Below are positions 54,825 to 64,000 of a DNA stretch of 64,000 bases, in pieces. The position numbers and the translations under genes were made by a program. Below the pieces are notes generated by a model. That model saw only the letters and a list, made by a program, of their open reading frames with translations. It did no database searches and was not told the DNA's origin. Position 1 is the first letter of the stretch; each line of letters starts with the position of its first letter. Source of the DNA: Pseudomonas spelaei (GTDB taxonomy: Bacteria; Pseudomonadota; Gammaproteobacteria; Pseudomonadales; Pseudomonadaceae); NCBI RefSeq assembly GCF_009724245.1, contig NZ_WNNK01000003.1, positions 310,001 through 374,000 of the forward strand, in the 5' to 3' direction.

Positions 54825-56035
54825 TGAATCGCTACCGCTATGAAGCCGCCGATGCCACCGGCAAACTTGAATCCGGCCACCTGGAAGCCGACAGCCAGAG
54901 CGGCGCATTTGCCAACCTGCGCAGCCGGGGCTTGACCGCCTTGCTGGTACAGGTTGAGGACAACCACCCCACGGCCCATGCGGGTGGATTGTTCAGTGCC
55001 AAGCTATCGGACAATGACCTGGCGTGGGCCACTCGCCAACTGGCCAGTCTGCTGGGGGCCAGCCTGCCGTTGGAGGCGGCCCTCAGTGCCACGGTGGAAC
55101 AGGCCGAGCGCAAGCACATCGCCCAGATCCTCAGTGGCGTGCGCGCCGATGTACGCAGCGGCATGCGCCTGGCCGACGCCTTGGCAGCGCGGCCTCGGGA
55201 TTTTCCGTCGATCTACCGCGCGCTGATCGCGGCGGGGGAAGAGTCCGGCGACCTGGCCCAGGTCATGGAGCGCCTGGCGGACTATATCGAGGAGCGCAAC
55301 AATTTGCGGGGCAAGATCCTCACCGCGTTCATCTATCCGGGGGTGGTCGGGCTGGTGTCCATCGGCATCGTGATTTTCCTGCTGAGCTACGTGGTGCCGC
55401 AGGTGGTCAGCGCCTTTTCCCAGGCGCGCCAGGACCTGCCCGGGCTGACTCTGGCGATGCTCAATGCCAGCGATTTTATCCGCGCCTGGGGCTGGTTGTG
55501 TTTTGCCGTGCTGGTGGGCGGCTTCTGGAGTTGGCGCCTGTACTTGCGCAACCCGGTGGCGCGCTTGAACTGGCACAGTCGCGTCCTGCGGTTGCCGCTG
55601 ATTGGGCGTTTTGTACTGGGCCTCAACACCGCACGGTTTGCCTCCACGCTGGCGATTCTCGGTGGCGCCGGGGTACCGCTGCTGCGGGCGCTGGAAGCGG
55701 CACGCCAGACCTTGTCCAACGACCGCCTGAGCCAGTGCGTCAGCGACGCCACGGCCAAGGTTCGCGAAGGCGTCAACCTGGCACCGGCCCTGGCGGTGGA
55801 GAAAGTGTTCCCGCCGGTGCTTATCCACCTGATCGCCAGCGGCGAAAAGACCGGCTCCCTGCCGCCGATGCTTGAGCGTGCCGCGCAAACCCTGTCCCGG
55901 GACATCGAGCGGCGGGCGATGGGCATGACGGCGTTGCTCGAGCCCTTGATGATCGTGGTGATGGGCGCGGTGGTGCTGGTGATCGTCATGGCGGTGTTGT
56001 TGCCGATCATCGAGATCAATCAGTTGGTCACCTAA
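54824..56035 (+). CDS. hxcS: Type II secretion inner-membrane platform protein HxcS (GspF-like)
   Basis: The 403-residue protein has two GspF cytoplasmic domains and three membrane segments (~172-192, ~215-235, ~375-395). Conserved ATRQLASLLGASLPLEAAL and ASGEKTGSLPPMLERAA are present. It is the last hxc gene. Confidence 0.92.
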   Translation: MNRYRYEAADATGKLESGHLEADSQSGAFANLRSRGLTALLVQVEDNHPTAHAGGLFSAKLSDNDLAWATRQLASLLGASLPLEAALSATVEQAERKHIAQILSGVRADVRSGMRLADALAARPRDFPSIYRALIAAGEESGDLAQVMERLADYIEERNNLRGKILTAFIYPGVVGLVSIGIVIFLLSYVVPQVVSAFSQARQDLPGLTLAMLNASDFIRAWGWLCFAVLVGGFWSWRLYLRNPVARLNWHSRVLRLPLIGRFVLGLNTARFASTLAILGGAGVPLLRALEAARQTLSNDRLSQCVSDATAKVREGVNLAPALAVEKVFPPVLIHLIASGEKTGSLPPMLERAAQTLSRDIERRAMGMTALLEPLMIVVMGAVVLVIVMAVLLPIIEINQLVT

Positions 56036-56429
56036 GACCAGCCCTGCCAATCCTGTAGCCGCTGCCGAGGTACAGAGCCGGGCACCCGACCGCCATTACC
56101 GGCAAGCTCGGGTTCCCCGTTCTGTCATCTGCCGACCCCGCAGGTACTGCCCGTGCGCGTTCCAGCGCAGCCTTCTCGAATCGCCGTGAAACCTCACTGT
56201 CACCTGAGCCGAAACCGTCCGCTTTTGTTGCCGAAACACCCGAGAATCTTTTTAAAAATCAATGGTTTTCTCCCGAGGTTTTTTCCTTTAGCTGTCATCG
56301 GAAACTGCGAACTTCTTCGCCATGGCCTCACCTTCAAGTCACCCCTGATCCAGGCTTGGGACCGGAGCGCCATAGCGTCATGCAAGAGCCATCTACTCAA
56401 CGTACGAACACGACGAAAGGAGCATCTTC
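56036..56429. other. Control region upstream of the first DING gene, with Pho-box-like half-sites
   Basis: A degraded REP fragment (TGTAGCCGCTGCCGAGG) is at 56053-56069. CTGTCAT occurs at 56122 and 56292, and CTGTCAC at 56197. PhoB boxes are paired CTGTCAT-like repeats 11 bases apart; here the halves are scattered, so this is only suggestive. Confidence 0.45.
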
Positions 56430-57605
56430 ATGTTTAAGCGCAATGTTCTCGCGGTATCCATGACCCTCGCTGCCCTGTGCACCGCCCAGGCTGCCATGGC
56501 TGACATCAACGGTGGCGGCGCAACCCTGCCACAACCGCTGTACCAGACTGCCGGTGTGTTGACTGCCGGTTTTGCCCAGTACATCGGTGTGGGCAGCGGT
56601 AAAGGCAAACTGGCTTTCCTGAACAACGACTACAGCCAGTTCGGGACCGGCACCAAGAACGTACACTGGGCAGGTAGCGACTCCAAGCTGAACGCTAATG
56701 AACTGGCTAGCTACGCCAGTAATCACGGTGCAGCCTGGGGCCCACTGATCCAGGTACCTTCGGTGGCCACTTCAGTTGCCATTCCGTTCAACAAGGCTGC
56801 TGTTGCACCTGATCCAGGTGTCGACCTCAGTGTTGATCAATTGTGTGGCGTGTTCTCTGGTCGTTTGACCACATGGAATCAGATCTCTAACTCGGGCCGC
56901 ACCGGTGCTATCACCGTGGTTTACCGTGATGAGGCCAGTGGCACCACGGAGTTGTTCACCCGTTTCCTGAACGCCAAGTGCACCAACGAAGCGGCTGGTA
57001 AATTTGCTGTCACCACCAACTTCGCGTCCAGCTACCCAGGTGGCTTGCCTGCGAACGCTGTAGCCGCTACCACCAGCCAGGGTGTGATGAACGCGCTGAA
57101 CGCTGGCGAGGGCCGCATTACTTACATGAGCCCGGACTACGCGGCGTCTACTCTGGCCGGTCTGGATGACGCGACCAAGGTCGCCAAGGTTGCCGGTGTT
57201 TCACCAGCACCTGCTAACGTGTCGGCAGCAATCGCCGCCGTTGACGTGCCTGCCGCTGCCAACCGCTCCAACCCGAATGCTTGGGTCCCTGTGTTCGCCG
57301 CAGCTGCCAACCCCGATGATCCAAGCGTAGTGGTCTACCCAGACAGTGGCTACCCAATCCTCGGCTTCACCAACCTGGTGTTCAGCCAGTGCTACGCCGA
57401 CGCCACCCAGAGCACTCAAGTACGTGCTTTCTTCACGCGTCACTACGGCAACTTGGTCAACAACGATACGGCCATCAACAACAACCGCTTCGTACCACTG
57501 CCAACCAACTGGAAAAAAGCGGTACGTGACACCTTCCTCACCGCTTCCAGCGGTCAGAGCATCGGCAACACCAGCGTCTGCAACGCCATCGGCCGTCCGC
57601 TGTAA
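56430..57605 (+). CDS. DING-family phosphate-binding/phosphatase-like protein 1 (likely Hxc substrate)
   Basis: This 391-residue protein has a signal peptide ending AMA, and the mature N-terminus reads DINGGGATLPQPLYQ, the DING signature. The PstS-like fold follows (FLNNDYSQF, AVTSVAIPFNK-like VATSVAIPFNKAA, VVYRDEASGTTELFTRFL, FTNLVFSQCYAD). In P. aeruginosa the LapA/LapB proteins at this position are alkaline phosphatases exported by Hxc. Phosphate scavenging is the likely role. AAAGGAG precedes the ATG. A terminator follows. Confidence 0.88.
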   Translation: MFKRNVLAVSMTLAALCTAQAAMADINGGGATLPQPLYQTAGVLTAGFAQYIGVGSGKGKLAFLNNDYSQFGTGTKNVHWAGSDSKLNANELASYASNHGAAWGPLIQVPSVATSVAIPFNKAAVAPDPGVDLSVDQLCGVFSGRLTTWNQISNSGRTGAITVVYRDEASGTTELFTRFLNAKCTNEAAGKFAVTTNFASSYPGGLPANAVAATTSQGVMNALNAGEGRITYMSPDYAASTLAGLDDATKVAKVAGVSPAPANVSAAIAAVDVPAAANRSNPNAWVPVFAAAANPDDPSVVVYPDSGYPILGFTNLVFSQCYADATQSTQVRAFFTRHYGNLVNNDTAINNNRFVPLPTNWKKAVRDTFLTASSGQSIGNTSVCNAIGRPL

Positions 57606-57634
57606 TTCGGGCTTTCGACGCTAGGTAACACCCG

Positions 57635-57670
57635 ATCAGCAACGGCCTGTGCCGTTGCTGATTTTTTTTG
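57635..57670 (+). terminator. Rho-independent terminator after DING gene 1
   Basis: ATCAGCAACGGC and its complement GCCGTTGCTGAT form a 12-base perfect stem with a CTGT loop, followed by a run of T. Confidence 0.92.
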
Positions 57671-57731
57671 CCAGGGGGGTGCCCTCTGATGTGCATAGGT
57701 ATCTACACATTTCTTGAGTTCCCTGAAAAAC

Positions 57732-57838
57732 CTGTAGCCGCTGCCGAGGCACGAGGCTGCGATGGGTAGCGAAGCGCCCCCTCGAGGGCAGTCCTGCGGC
57801 CCGCATCGCAGCCTCGTGCCTCGGCAGCGGCTACAGAA
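57732..57838. repeat. REP/REPIN element of the GCCGCTGCCGAGGC family (copy 2)
   Basis: Left arm CTGTAGCCGCTGCCGAGGCACGAGGCTGCGAT and right arm ATCGCAGCCTCGTGCCTCGGCAGCGGCTACAG are nearly perfect complements over 32 bases. It lies between the two DING genes and shares its family with 30590-30691. Confidence 0.88.
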
Positions 57839-57889
57839 AGTCAGGCCCCTGCGCAACTGTGTAGATAACACCACGAAAGGAGTTTGCTC

Positions 57890-59056
57890 ATGTTCAAGTG
57901 CAACGTTCTCGCGGTTTCCATAAGCCTCGCCGCCCTGTGTGCGGCCCAGGCGGCAATGGCCGACATCAACGGTGGCGGGTCGACCCTGCCGCAACCGCTG
58001 TATCAGACTGCCGGTGTATTGACTGCCGGTTTTGCCCCTTACATCGGTGTGGGCAGCGGCAAAGGCAAATTGGCGTTCCTGAACAACGATTACAGCCAGT
58101 TTGTGCCGGGCGTCATCAACAAAAATGTGCATTGGGCCGCCAGTGATTCCAAGTTGACGGCGGCTGAACTGAGTACCTATCGGGCTAATCATGGCGAGGC
58201 CTGGGGGCCATTGATTCAGGTCCCGGCGGCAGCCACCTCGATCGCCATTCCCTTCAATAAGGCCGGCGCTGCAGCGGTCGACTTGAGCATCAACGCGTTG
58301 TGTGGGGTGTTCTCCGGGCGTTTGACCCAATGGGATCAGATCCCCTCATCGGGCCGCACCGGTAACCTGACGGTGGTTTACCCGGCGCAGAGCAGTGGTA
58401 CCACCGAGCTGTTTACGCGTGTATTGAACGCCAAGTGCAATGAAACCGGACGCTTTTCTGTCACGACGAACTTCGCTGCCAGCTACTCCGGCGGCTTGCC
58501 GGTGGGGGCTGTGGGTGCCATCACCAGCCAAGGCGTGATGGATGCCATGAATGCCGCCGATGGCCGTATCACGTTCATGAGCCCGGCCTATGCCGCGTCT
58601 ACCTTGGCGGGCCTGGATGACGCCACCAAAGTGGCCCGGGTCGCGGGTGTATCGCCTGCGCCTGCCAACATCGCCGCCGCGATTGCAACGGTTGCGCCGC
58701 CTGCGGTCTCTGACCGCTTGAACCCGAATGCCTGGGTGCCGGTGTTCGCAGCCACGTCCAATCCGTTAGACCCAAGCGTTGTGCCTTACCCAAGCAGCGG
58801 CTACCCAATCCTCGGTTTCACTAACCTGATCTTCAGCCAGTGCTACGCCGACGCGACCGAGACGGCGCAGGTGCGCGCCTTCTTCGCCCGTCATTACGGT
58901 GCGCTGGTCAGCAATAACGTGGCGATCAACAACAATCGGCTGGTGCCGCTGCCGGTGTACTGGAAAAACGCGGTGCGTGAAACGTTCATCACCGCCGCCA
59001 GTGGCTTGAGCATCGGTAACCCGAACGTCTGCACCGGGCTGGGTCGCCCTCTGTAA
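57890..59056 (+). CDS. DING-family protein 2 (tandem paralogue)
   Basis: The start at 57890 (AAAGGAG upstream) gives 388 residues, very similar to protein 1 throughout: same signal, DINGGGSTLPQPLYQ mature start, FLNNDYSQFVPG, SSGTTELFTRVLNAKC, FTNLIFSQCYADA. The charge and Cys positions are the same. It is a tandem duplicate, probably also a Hxc substrate. Its own promoter must lie in the short gap after the REPIN. Confidence 0.88.
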   Translation: MFKCNVLAVSISLAALCAAQAAMADINGGGSTLPQPLYQTAGVLTAGFAPYIGVGSGKGKLAFLNNDYSQFVPGVINKNVHWAASDSKLTAAELSTYRANHGEAWGPLIQVPAAATSIAIPFNKAGAAAVDLSINALCGVFSGRLTQWDQIPSSGRTGNLTVVYPAQSSGTTELFTRVLNAKCNETGRFSVTTNFAASYSGGLPVGAVGAITSQGVMDAMNAADGRITFMSPAYAASTLAGLDDATKVARVAGVSPAPANIAAAIATVAPPAVSDRLNPNAWVPVFAATSNPLDPSVVPYPSSGYPILGFTNLIFSQCYADATETAQVRAFFARHYGALVSNNVAINNNRLVPLPVYWKNAVRETFITAASGLSIGNPNVCTGLGRPL

Positions 59057-59063
59057 CCCCTTG

Positions 59064-59100
59064 AACGGCAACGGCCCGGGTCGTTGCCGTTTGCATTCAC
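59064..59100 (+). terminator. Hairpin after DING gene 2
   Basis: AACGGCAACG (59064-59073) pairs with CGTTGCCGTT (59082-59091). The T-run is short, so termination may be partial. Confidence 0.5.
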
Positions 59101-59223
59101 TGGGTGTCGCTATCAGTCGCATATGAATTTTCCATGACAGAAGTTCAGTCGCGCCCCTCGCCAACGGCCTAACTCCCATACGTGACGCGCGTCTTCGGCA
59201 ATGACAAAGAAGGATGAGTCCAG

Positions 59224-62200
59224 ATGGTCCGCTGCAAACCAACGGTAAATGTGAATGCCCAGGGCCCTGGCGGCCAGACGATCCTGCGCCTCAAGCCGCT
59301 GGCCCATGCCATTGCCTTGTTGCTGGTAGCGGGCAGCGCCCAGGGCGCCACGGCGTTCAGTTCCGGTTGGTTCGCGGCCAAAGGTGCCTCTCAGGCGGCG
59401 ACGGCTGCGCGTCCCGGCGCCCAAATGCCGGGCATGCCGCCACCGTTGTCCCAGCAGACACGGGTCAATCAGCAGTTGCAGCGCTCCTTGAGCACCCTCA
59501 ATACCAGCGTCGCCGCCATTGCTGCCCAGCAGGCGGCCCAGGCGGCGGGGCGGCAGGCTGCGTTGGGGCAGATCTCGAACATTCCCGACGGCCTCGGCAA
59601 GGGCGGGCTGCAGGTGGACAACAGCCTGACCCAGGGCTGGACCAACGCCAAAAGCCCGGTGCAGAACCAGGCGGGTGGCAAAACCACAGTGGCCATCGAG
59701 CAGACCGCCGACAAGGCGATCCTCAACTGGGAGACCTTCAACGTCGGGCGCAACACCACCGTCGACTTCCAGCAGCAGTCGAACTGGGCCGCGCTGAACC
59801 GGGTCAATGACCCCAACGCCCGGCCGAGTGAGATCCAGGGCCAGATCAAGGGCGCTGGCACCGTGATGATCATGAACCGCAACGGTGTGGTCTTCAGTGG
59901 CACCAGCCAAGTCAACGTGCGCAATCTGGTGGCCGCTGCCGCGACCATCACTGATGAGCAGTTCACTCAGCGCGGGATCTACGTGGACGCCAGCGGTACC
60001 CAACCGACGTTCACCGAGGCGGCAGGCAAGGTTGAAGTGCAGCGCGGGGCGTTGATCCAGACCCACAACCCGGCTACGTCCACCGACGCCGGTGGCTACA
60101 CGTTGCTGCTGGGCTCGGAGGTGGAAAACGCCGGTACGATCATCACTGCCAAGGGCCAGACCACCCTGGCGGCCGGTGACAGTTTCTACATCCGCCGGGG
60201 TGTCGGCACGGGAGGCAATGACCGTTCCACCACCCGTGGCAATGAAGTGGCGACCAGCCTCAAGGCTGGCAGCAGCGCCGGCAAGGTCAGTAACAGCGGC
60301 CTGATCATGGCCTCCACCGGCGATATCACCCTCACCGGGCATCAGGTGCAGCAAAACGGCGTGGCGCTGGCCAGCACGTCGGTGGACACCCGTGGCACTG
60401 TCCACTTGCTCAACTCCGCCGGCGACAAAACCGGCAGTGTGACGCTGGGAGAGGGCAGTACCACGGCGATCCTGCTGGACAGCGGCACCAGCACCGCCCT
60501 CAACAGCCAGCGGGATAACGGCTTGGTCAAGCTCGACGGCTTGTCGGTCAACCTGATCACCGGGCAATTCAACAACCTGAGCAGCCTCGCCGACCGCACC
60601 GATCAATCCCGGGTGGAAATCGTCAGCGGCGGCACGGTGGACTTCCAGAAAGGCTCGATCACCTTGGCCACTGGCGGCCAGGTGGCGGTCACGGCCGGCC
60701 AGCGCAGCCTGGTGCGTGACGGCGCGATGATCGATGTGTCCGGCGCCGTCGGCGTCAAGGTGGCGATGGAATCCAACAACATCAAGATCAACGTCCAGGG
60801 CAATGAGCAGCGCGATGCCTCGGTTAACCGCGAAGGCGGCAAGTTGATCAACAACGATGTCTGGGTCGACCTGCGGGAGTTGGTGTTCGTCCCGGCAGGC
60901 ACCAATGGCTACGCCACGGACCGTTGGTACACCGCCGGCGGCCTGTTGGAAGTGGGCGGCTATCTGGGCACCCAAGGTCATTCGGTAGGCGAGTGGATGG
61001 CCCAGGGCGGCACGCTGACCTTTACCGGCAAGGAGCTGGTGACCCAGGCGGGCGCGCAGCTCAACCTGTCGGGCGGTACCGTGGATGTGCAGGGAGGGTA
61101 TATCCAGCAAAGCTGGCTCAAGGGGCCCGATGGGCGCCTCTATGAGCTGTCGAAAGCGCCGGGGGACATTCTCTACACCGGCTTCTACAAAGGGTTTGAA
61201 GACACCAGTGCACGCTGGGGGCGCACCGATCTTTACTACAACCCGTTGATCGCTTCGCAACGTCGATACGAGGCCGGTTACACCGTGGGTCGCGACGCTG
61301 GCAAGTTGGTGGTCGGCACCTCCAGCGCTGTTCTGGAAGGCCAGTTGATCAGCGATGTATTCCAGGGCGATCGCCAAACCCAGGCACCGAATATCAACCT
61401 CGATGGCTATCAGCAGTCGCAGAAAACCATGGCCCAGCGTGCGCAGTTGATCATTGGCCAGTACACGCCGATCTTCAACAAAAGCACCGGCACCCTGCGT
61501 TACGGCCTGACCCCGGCCATGGATCAGGTGCTGATCGAAGGCAATACACAAAAAATCGCCGAGGGGCTGGACCTCACTAGCGCACTGCCGAGTGAGCGTC
61601 AGGGCAAATTGGTGCTCGACAGTGATCAACTCAACGGTTTCCAGTTGGGAGCGATCAAGGTCGGGGCCAGGCAGCAGATTGAAGTTAATGGTGTACTCAA
61701 CGTGGCTGCCGGCGGCGATATCACCTTGTACGGGCCACAGGTCAAGCTCAACGCCAACCTGACCGCCAAGGGTGGCAGCATCAATGCCGGGAACGTGCTC
61801 AATCAGGTCAACCTCAACAGCAACAATGTCGTCGGGGATGTGATCCTGGCGGGCCAGGGACGGGTCGACGTGGCCACCGGGGTCAAGCTGGATGCCTCCG
61901 GACGCTGGAACAATCTCGCGCTGGAACCCCAGGTTACCGAGGGCGTTGCCTATGCCAACGGTGGCAAGGTATCGCTGCGCAGTACCGGTGACGTGAAACT
62001 GGCGTCCGGGAGCCTGGTGGATACGTCATCGGGGGCAACCATCGGACTGGATGGCAAGGTCAGCGGCGGCAAGGGCGGCAGCGTGACCCTGGGGGCGTTT
62101 GGTGCCCTTGAGCTGGGCGGTGAGATCCGTGGTTATGGCGTCAGCGGTGGTGGCACCTTGGCCTTGCAGGCTCGCAAGGTGTTGATCGGCGATGGCGCAC

Positions 62201-64000
62201 GGGACGCCGGCACCCTGCAACTGGCCGGGGACTTTTTCAATAAAGGCTTTTCGGCCTATGACATCACCGGCAATGAAGGGCTGATTGTCGCTGACGGTAC
62301 CCAGGTCGATGTCACCACGCCGGTCTATCGCGTGGGCGAGCAGGGGACGACCACGCCGAGTGGCAGTGATCTGGCCAGTGTCATGGAGCGTTGGACCCCA
62401 GAGTTGTATCAGCAGGATGCGCTCAAGAGTGTGCTGACCCAGCGTCGTGGCGCCGGGTTGACCTTGACCGCCGGCCGCCAGGAATCCACCGCCGCGCAAC
62501 TGGCGACCACCGCCCTGACGGTGGGCCAGGGTGCGGTCATCAACGTTGATCCAGGCCAGGCAATCAACTTGCGCAGCGTCGGCCAATTGACCCTGGACGG
62601 TACGCTAAATGCCTGGGGTGGCAGCGTCAGCCTGGGCGGCCTGGCTACGCCGCCACAGACGCTGGAGCAGGCCAATGCCATCGGCCATGGCCGCTCCATT
62701 TGGGTCGGTGAACACGCCTTGATTGACGCCACGGCCCGGGCCGCGACGGCCGTCGACAACCGTGGGCGCAATTACGGCCTGGTGCGTGATGGCGGCAAGA
62801 TAACGGTAGGCGGCACTATCGACTTGGCCACCGGCATTGCCAAGGCCAGTGACGTGTTTGTGGTGGTGCGCGAGGGCGCGCGGTTGGAGGCCTCGGGCAC
62901 TCAAGCTTTACTGAATATTCCCGGGCAGGGCGCGGTCGGGGTAAACAGTAACGGTGGCAGCATCAGCCTGGCCTCCAATAATGGTTTGTATCTGGACGGC
63001 AGTTTTATCGCCAGGGCGGGTGGTGCCGGCGCGGCGGGAGGGAGCCTCACCGTAGCGTTGGAGAGTCCGAACTACGACAGATTTGTTGCCACGGATAGGG
63101 TACTCAAAGGCCGTGAATTGCACCTTGGCCAGACTCATCAAGCCCAAAACCTGGCGGCTACCGCCGAGCAGGCGGCCGGCAGTCTGGAATACGGGCATGG
63201 TCGCCTGGGGGTGGATCAAGTCAGCTCGGGTGGCTTTGACAATCTTGCGCTCATGAGCAACGGCCTGATGAGCTTTGATGGCGATGTTTCATTGAGCATG
63301 GGTCAGAGCTTGCGTCTATTCAGCGCTGCCTACAGCCTCAGTGAAAGCGCCGATGCCCATTCCCGGGTCAACCTGTCGGCACCGTATCTGTTGCTGGGTG
63401 GCATGAACACGCCTGGGCTGGATCCGTACGTGCGTCCGGTGATCCTTCTGCCCAAGCCGTCCTTGCGGGCAACCGAGGCGCAGTTCACTGCCGGCGGTAA
63501 CTTTATCGATGTGCGTGGCAGTGTGTTGTTTGGCAGCAACGGTAGCCTGAGGCAGGCAGACAGCAGTCTGGTGGGGGTTGAACGTCGCGGTTTTGATCAG
63601 GTGAACCTCACCAGCCAGGGCGATTTGCGCTTCCTGGCGGGAACCAACGCGAATGAAGTGGCCACCGGCATCAGTACCCAGTTGTTGACTCAAGGTGACA
63701 TGACGTTGCGCGCGGCGCAGTTGTATCCAGGCACCGAAGCCAGTGCGCGAGTGATCGCCGGTTACCAGAGCGAACTCAACAGCGCCAACATGACGTTTTC
63801 CCCCACGCGCACGCTGACCATTGGCCGTATCGGGGATGTTGACGTAGCGGTGCCCTATTCAGCGTTTGGTCGATTGCAACTGGGCGCCGCGACGGTTCGC
63901 CAAGGCGGTGTGGTTCGAGCGCCTCTGGGGTTGATCAGTATGGGCAACATGGGGAGCAACCTGGTCCAGTTGTTGCCTGGCAGTTTGACATCGGTGAGTG
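59224..64000 (+). CDS. pdtA: TpsA-type filamentous exoprotein, PdtA-like (C-terminus outside window)
   Basis: The open frame runs from ATG 59224 to the window end without a stop (1592 codons visible). The long signal (LAHAIALLLVAGSAQGATA) is followed at ~130-230 by a TPS secretion domain: ILNWETFNVGRNTTVDF, ALNRV, PSEIQGQIKGAGTVMIMNRN, GVVFSGTSQVNVRNLVAA. Long beta-helical repeats (DGTQ-VDVTTPVYRVG-like) follow. It would be exported by a TpsB partner (PdtB) outside the window. The position after vre-hxc-DING matches PdtA of P. aeruginosa, a phosphate-starvation TpsA. Confidence 0.88.
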   Translation, partial: MVRCKPTVNVNAQGPGGQTILRLKPLAHAIALLLVAGSAQGATAFSSGWFAAKGASQAATAARPGAQMPGMPPPLSQQTRVNQQLQRSLSTLNTSVAAIAAQQAAQAAGRQAALGQISNIPDGLGKGGLQVDNSLTQGWTNAKSPVQNQAGGKTTVAIEQTADKAILNWETFNVGRNTTVDFQQQSNWAALNRVNDPNARPSEIQGQIKGAGTVMIMNRNGVVFSGTSQVNVRNLVAAAATITDEQFTQRGIYVDASGTQPTFTEAAGKVEVQRGALIQTHNPATSTDAGGYTLLLGSEVENAGTIITAKGQTTLAAGDSFYIRRGVGTGGNDRSTTRGNEVATSLKAGSSAGKVSNSGLIMASTGDITLTGHQVQQNGVALASTSVDTRGTVHLLNSAGDKTGSVTLGEGSTTAILLDSGTSTALNSQRDNGLVKLDGLSVNLITGQFNNLSSLADRTDQSRVEIVSGGTVDFQKGSITLATGGQVAVTAGQRSLVRDGAMIDVSGAVGVKVAMESNNIKINVQGNEQRDASVNREGGKLINNDVWVDLRELVFVPAGTNGYATDRWYTAGGLLEVGGYLGTQGHSVGEWMAQGGTLTFTGKELVTQAGAQLNLSGGTVDVQGGYIQQSWLKGPDGRLYELSKAPGDILYTGFYKGFEDTSARWGRTDLYYNPLIASQRRYEAGYTVGRDAGKLVVGTSSAVLEGQLISDVFQGDRQTQAPNINLDGYQQSQKTMAQRAQLIIGQYTPIFNKSTGTLRYGLTPAMDQVLIEGNTQKIAEGLDLTSALPSERQGKLVLDSDQLNGFQLGAIKVGARQQIEVNGVLNVAAGGDITLYGPQVKLNANLTAKGGSINAGNVLNQVNLNSNNVVGDVILAGQGRVDVATGVKLDASGRWNNLALEPQVTEGVAYANGGKVSLRSTGDVKLASGSLVDTSSGATIGLDGKVSGGKGGSVTLGAFGALELGGEIRGYGVSGGGTLALQARKVLIGDGARDAGTLQLAGDFFNKGFSAYDITGNEGLIVADGTQVDVTTPVYRVGEQGTTTPSGSDLASVMERWTPELYQQDALKSVLTQRRGAGLTLTAGRQESTAAQLATTALTVGQGAVINVDPGQAINLRSVGQLTLDGTLNAWGGSVSLGGLATPPQTLEQANAIGHGRSIWVGEHALIDATARAATAVDNRGRNYGLVRDGGKITVGGTIDLATGIAKASDVFVVVREGARLEASGTQALLNIPGQGAVGVNSNGGSISLASNNGLYLDGSFIARAGGAGAAGGSLTVALESPNYDRFVATDRVLKGRELHLGQTHQAQNLAATAEQAAGSLEYGHGRLGVDQVSSGGFDNLALMSNGLMSFDGDVSLSMGQSLRLFSAAYSLSESADAHSRVNLSAPYLLLGGMNTPGLDPYVRPVILLPKPSLRATEAQFTAGGNFIDVRGSVLFGSNGSLRQADSSLVGVERRGFDQVNLTSQGDLRFLAGTNANEVATGISTQLLTQGDMTLRAAQLYPGTEASARVIAGYQSELNSANMTFSPTRTLTIGRIGDVDVAVPYSAFGRLQLGAATVRQGGVVRAPLGLISMGNMGSNLVQLLPGSLTSVS

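Noticed and set aside
59113..61629. Minus-strand open frame of 838 codons opposite pdtA
   Set aside because: It is a GC-skew shadow of the TpsA gene: no signal, no recognisable domain, odd composition rich in His/Gln/Arg, and the plus strand has a clear TPS domain.

Overview
The window is chromosomal DNA of a Pseudomonas, most likely of the P. fluorescens group. The evidence is the GC-rich coding, REP/REPIN repeats of the fluorescent-pseudomonad type, and a vre-hxc-DING-pdtA block in the same order as I recall from P. aeruginosa PAO1. I see no rRNA, tRNA, CRISPR array, transposase or prophage gene.

Layout. (1) 1-2.9 kb: an isoprenoid-precursor locus. A single open frame fuses isopentenyl-diphosphate isomerase to a farnesyl-diphosphate synthase and runs off the left edge. 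It is divergent from an extra dxr, across an AT-rich spacer. (2) 2.9-12.1 kb: a type V autotransporter, a LysR regulator with a GMC oxidoreductase, and a two-component system with a lipoprotein and a DUF347-type membrane protein. (3) 12.2-27.7 kb: an FbpABC-type Fe3+ transporter, AraC/LuxR regulators, transporters, an SDR, an ALDH, and a small amide/peptide scavenging group (DmpA-type peptidase, LuxR regulator, nitrilase-fold hydrolase, PotF-like binding protein), then a DyP peroxidase. (4) 27.7-34.8 kb: a molybdenum-cofactor module (LysR, moaB-moeA, moaA) with an FdhF/YdeP-type molybdoenzyme and a small protein. A shared TGAT-N11-ATCA site lies in both intergenic control regions. (5) 35-42.8 kb: uppP, a GNAT enzyme, and a polyol/inositol-like operon with a clear sigma-54 promoter, divergent from a sigma-54 activator gene and separated from it by tandem GACATGTC palindromes. 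A LysE exporter and a small secreted protein follow. (6) 42.9-64 kb: the phosphate-starvation secretion block: vreA-vreI-vreR (PUMA3 cell-surface signalling), the full hxc type II secretion system (hxcW,U,P,V,T,X,Y,Z,Q,R,S), two tandem DING proteins that are the likely Hxc substrates, and a PdtA-like TpsA exoprotein that runs off the right edge.

How they work together. In region 6, VreA/VreR/VreI would switch on transcription, Hxc would export DING phosphatase-like proteins, and PdtA would be exported by a TpsB partner outside the window. In region 4, MoaA/MoaB/MoeA supply cofactor for the neighbouring molybdoenzyme, probably under one LysR regulator. In region 1, the fused Idi-IspA plus extra Dxr would raise flux to FPP. 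This suggests that a terpenoid pathway gene lies to the left of the window.
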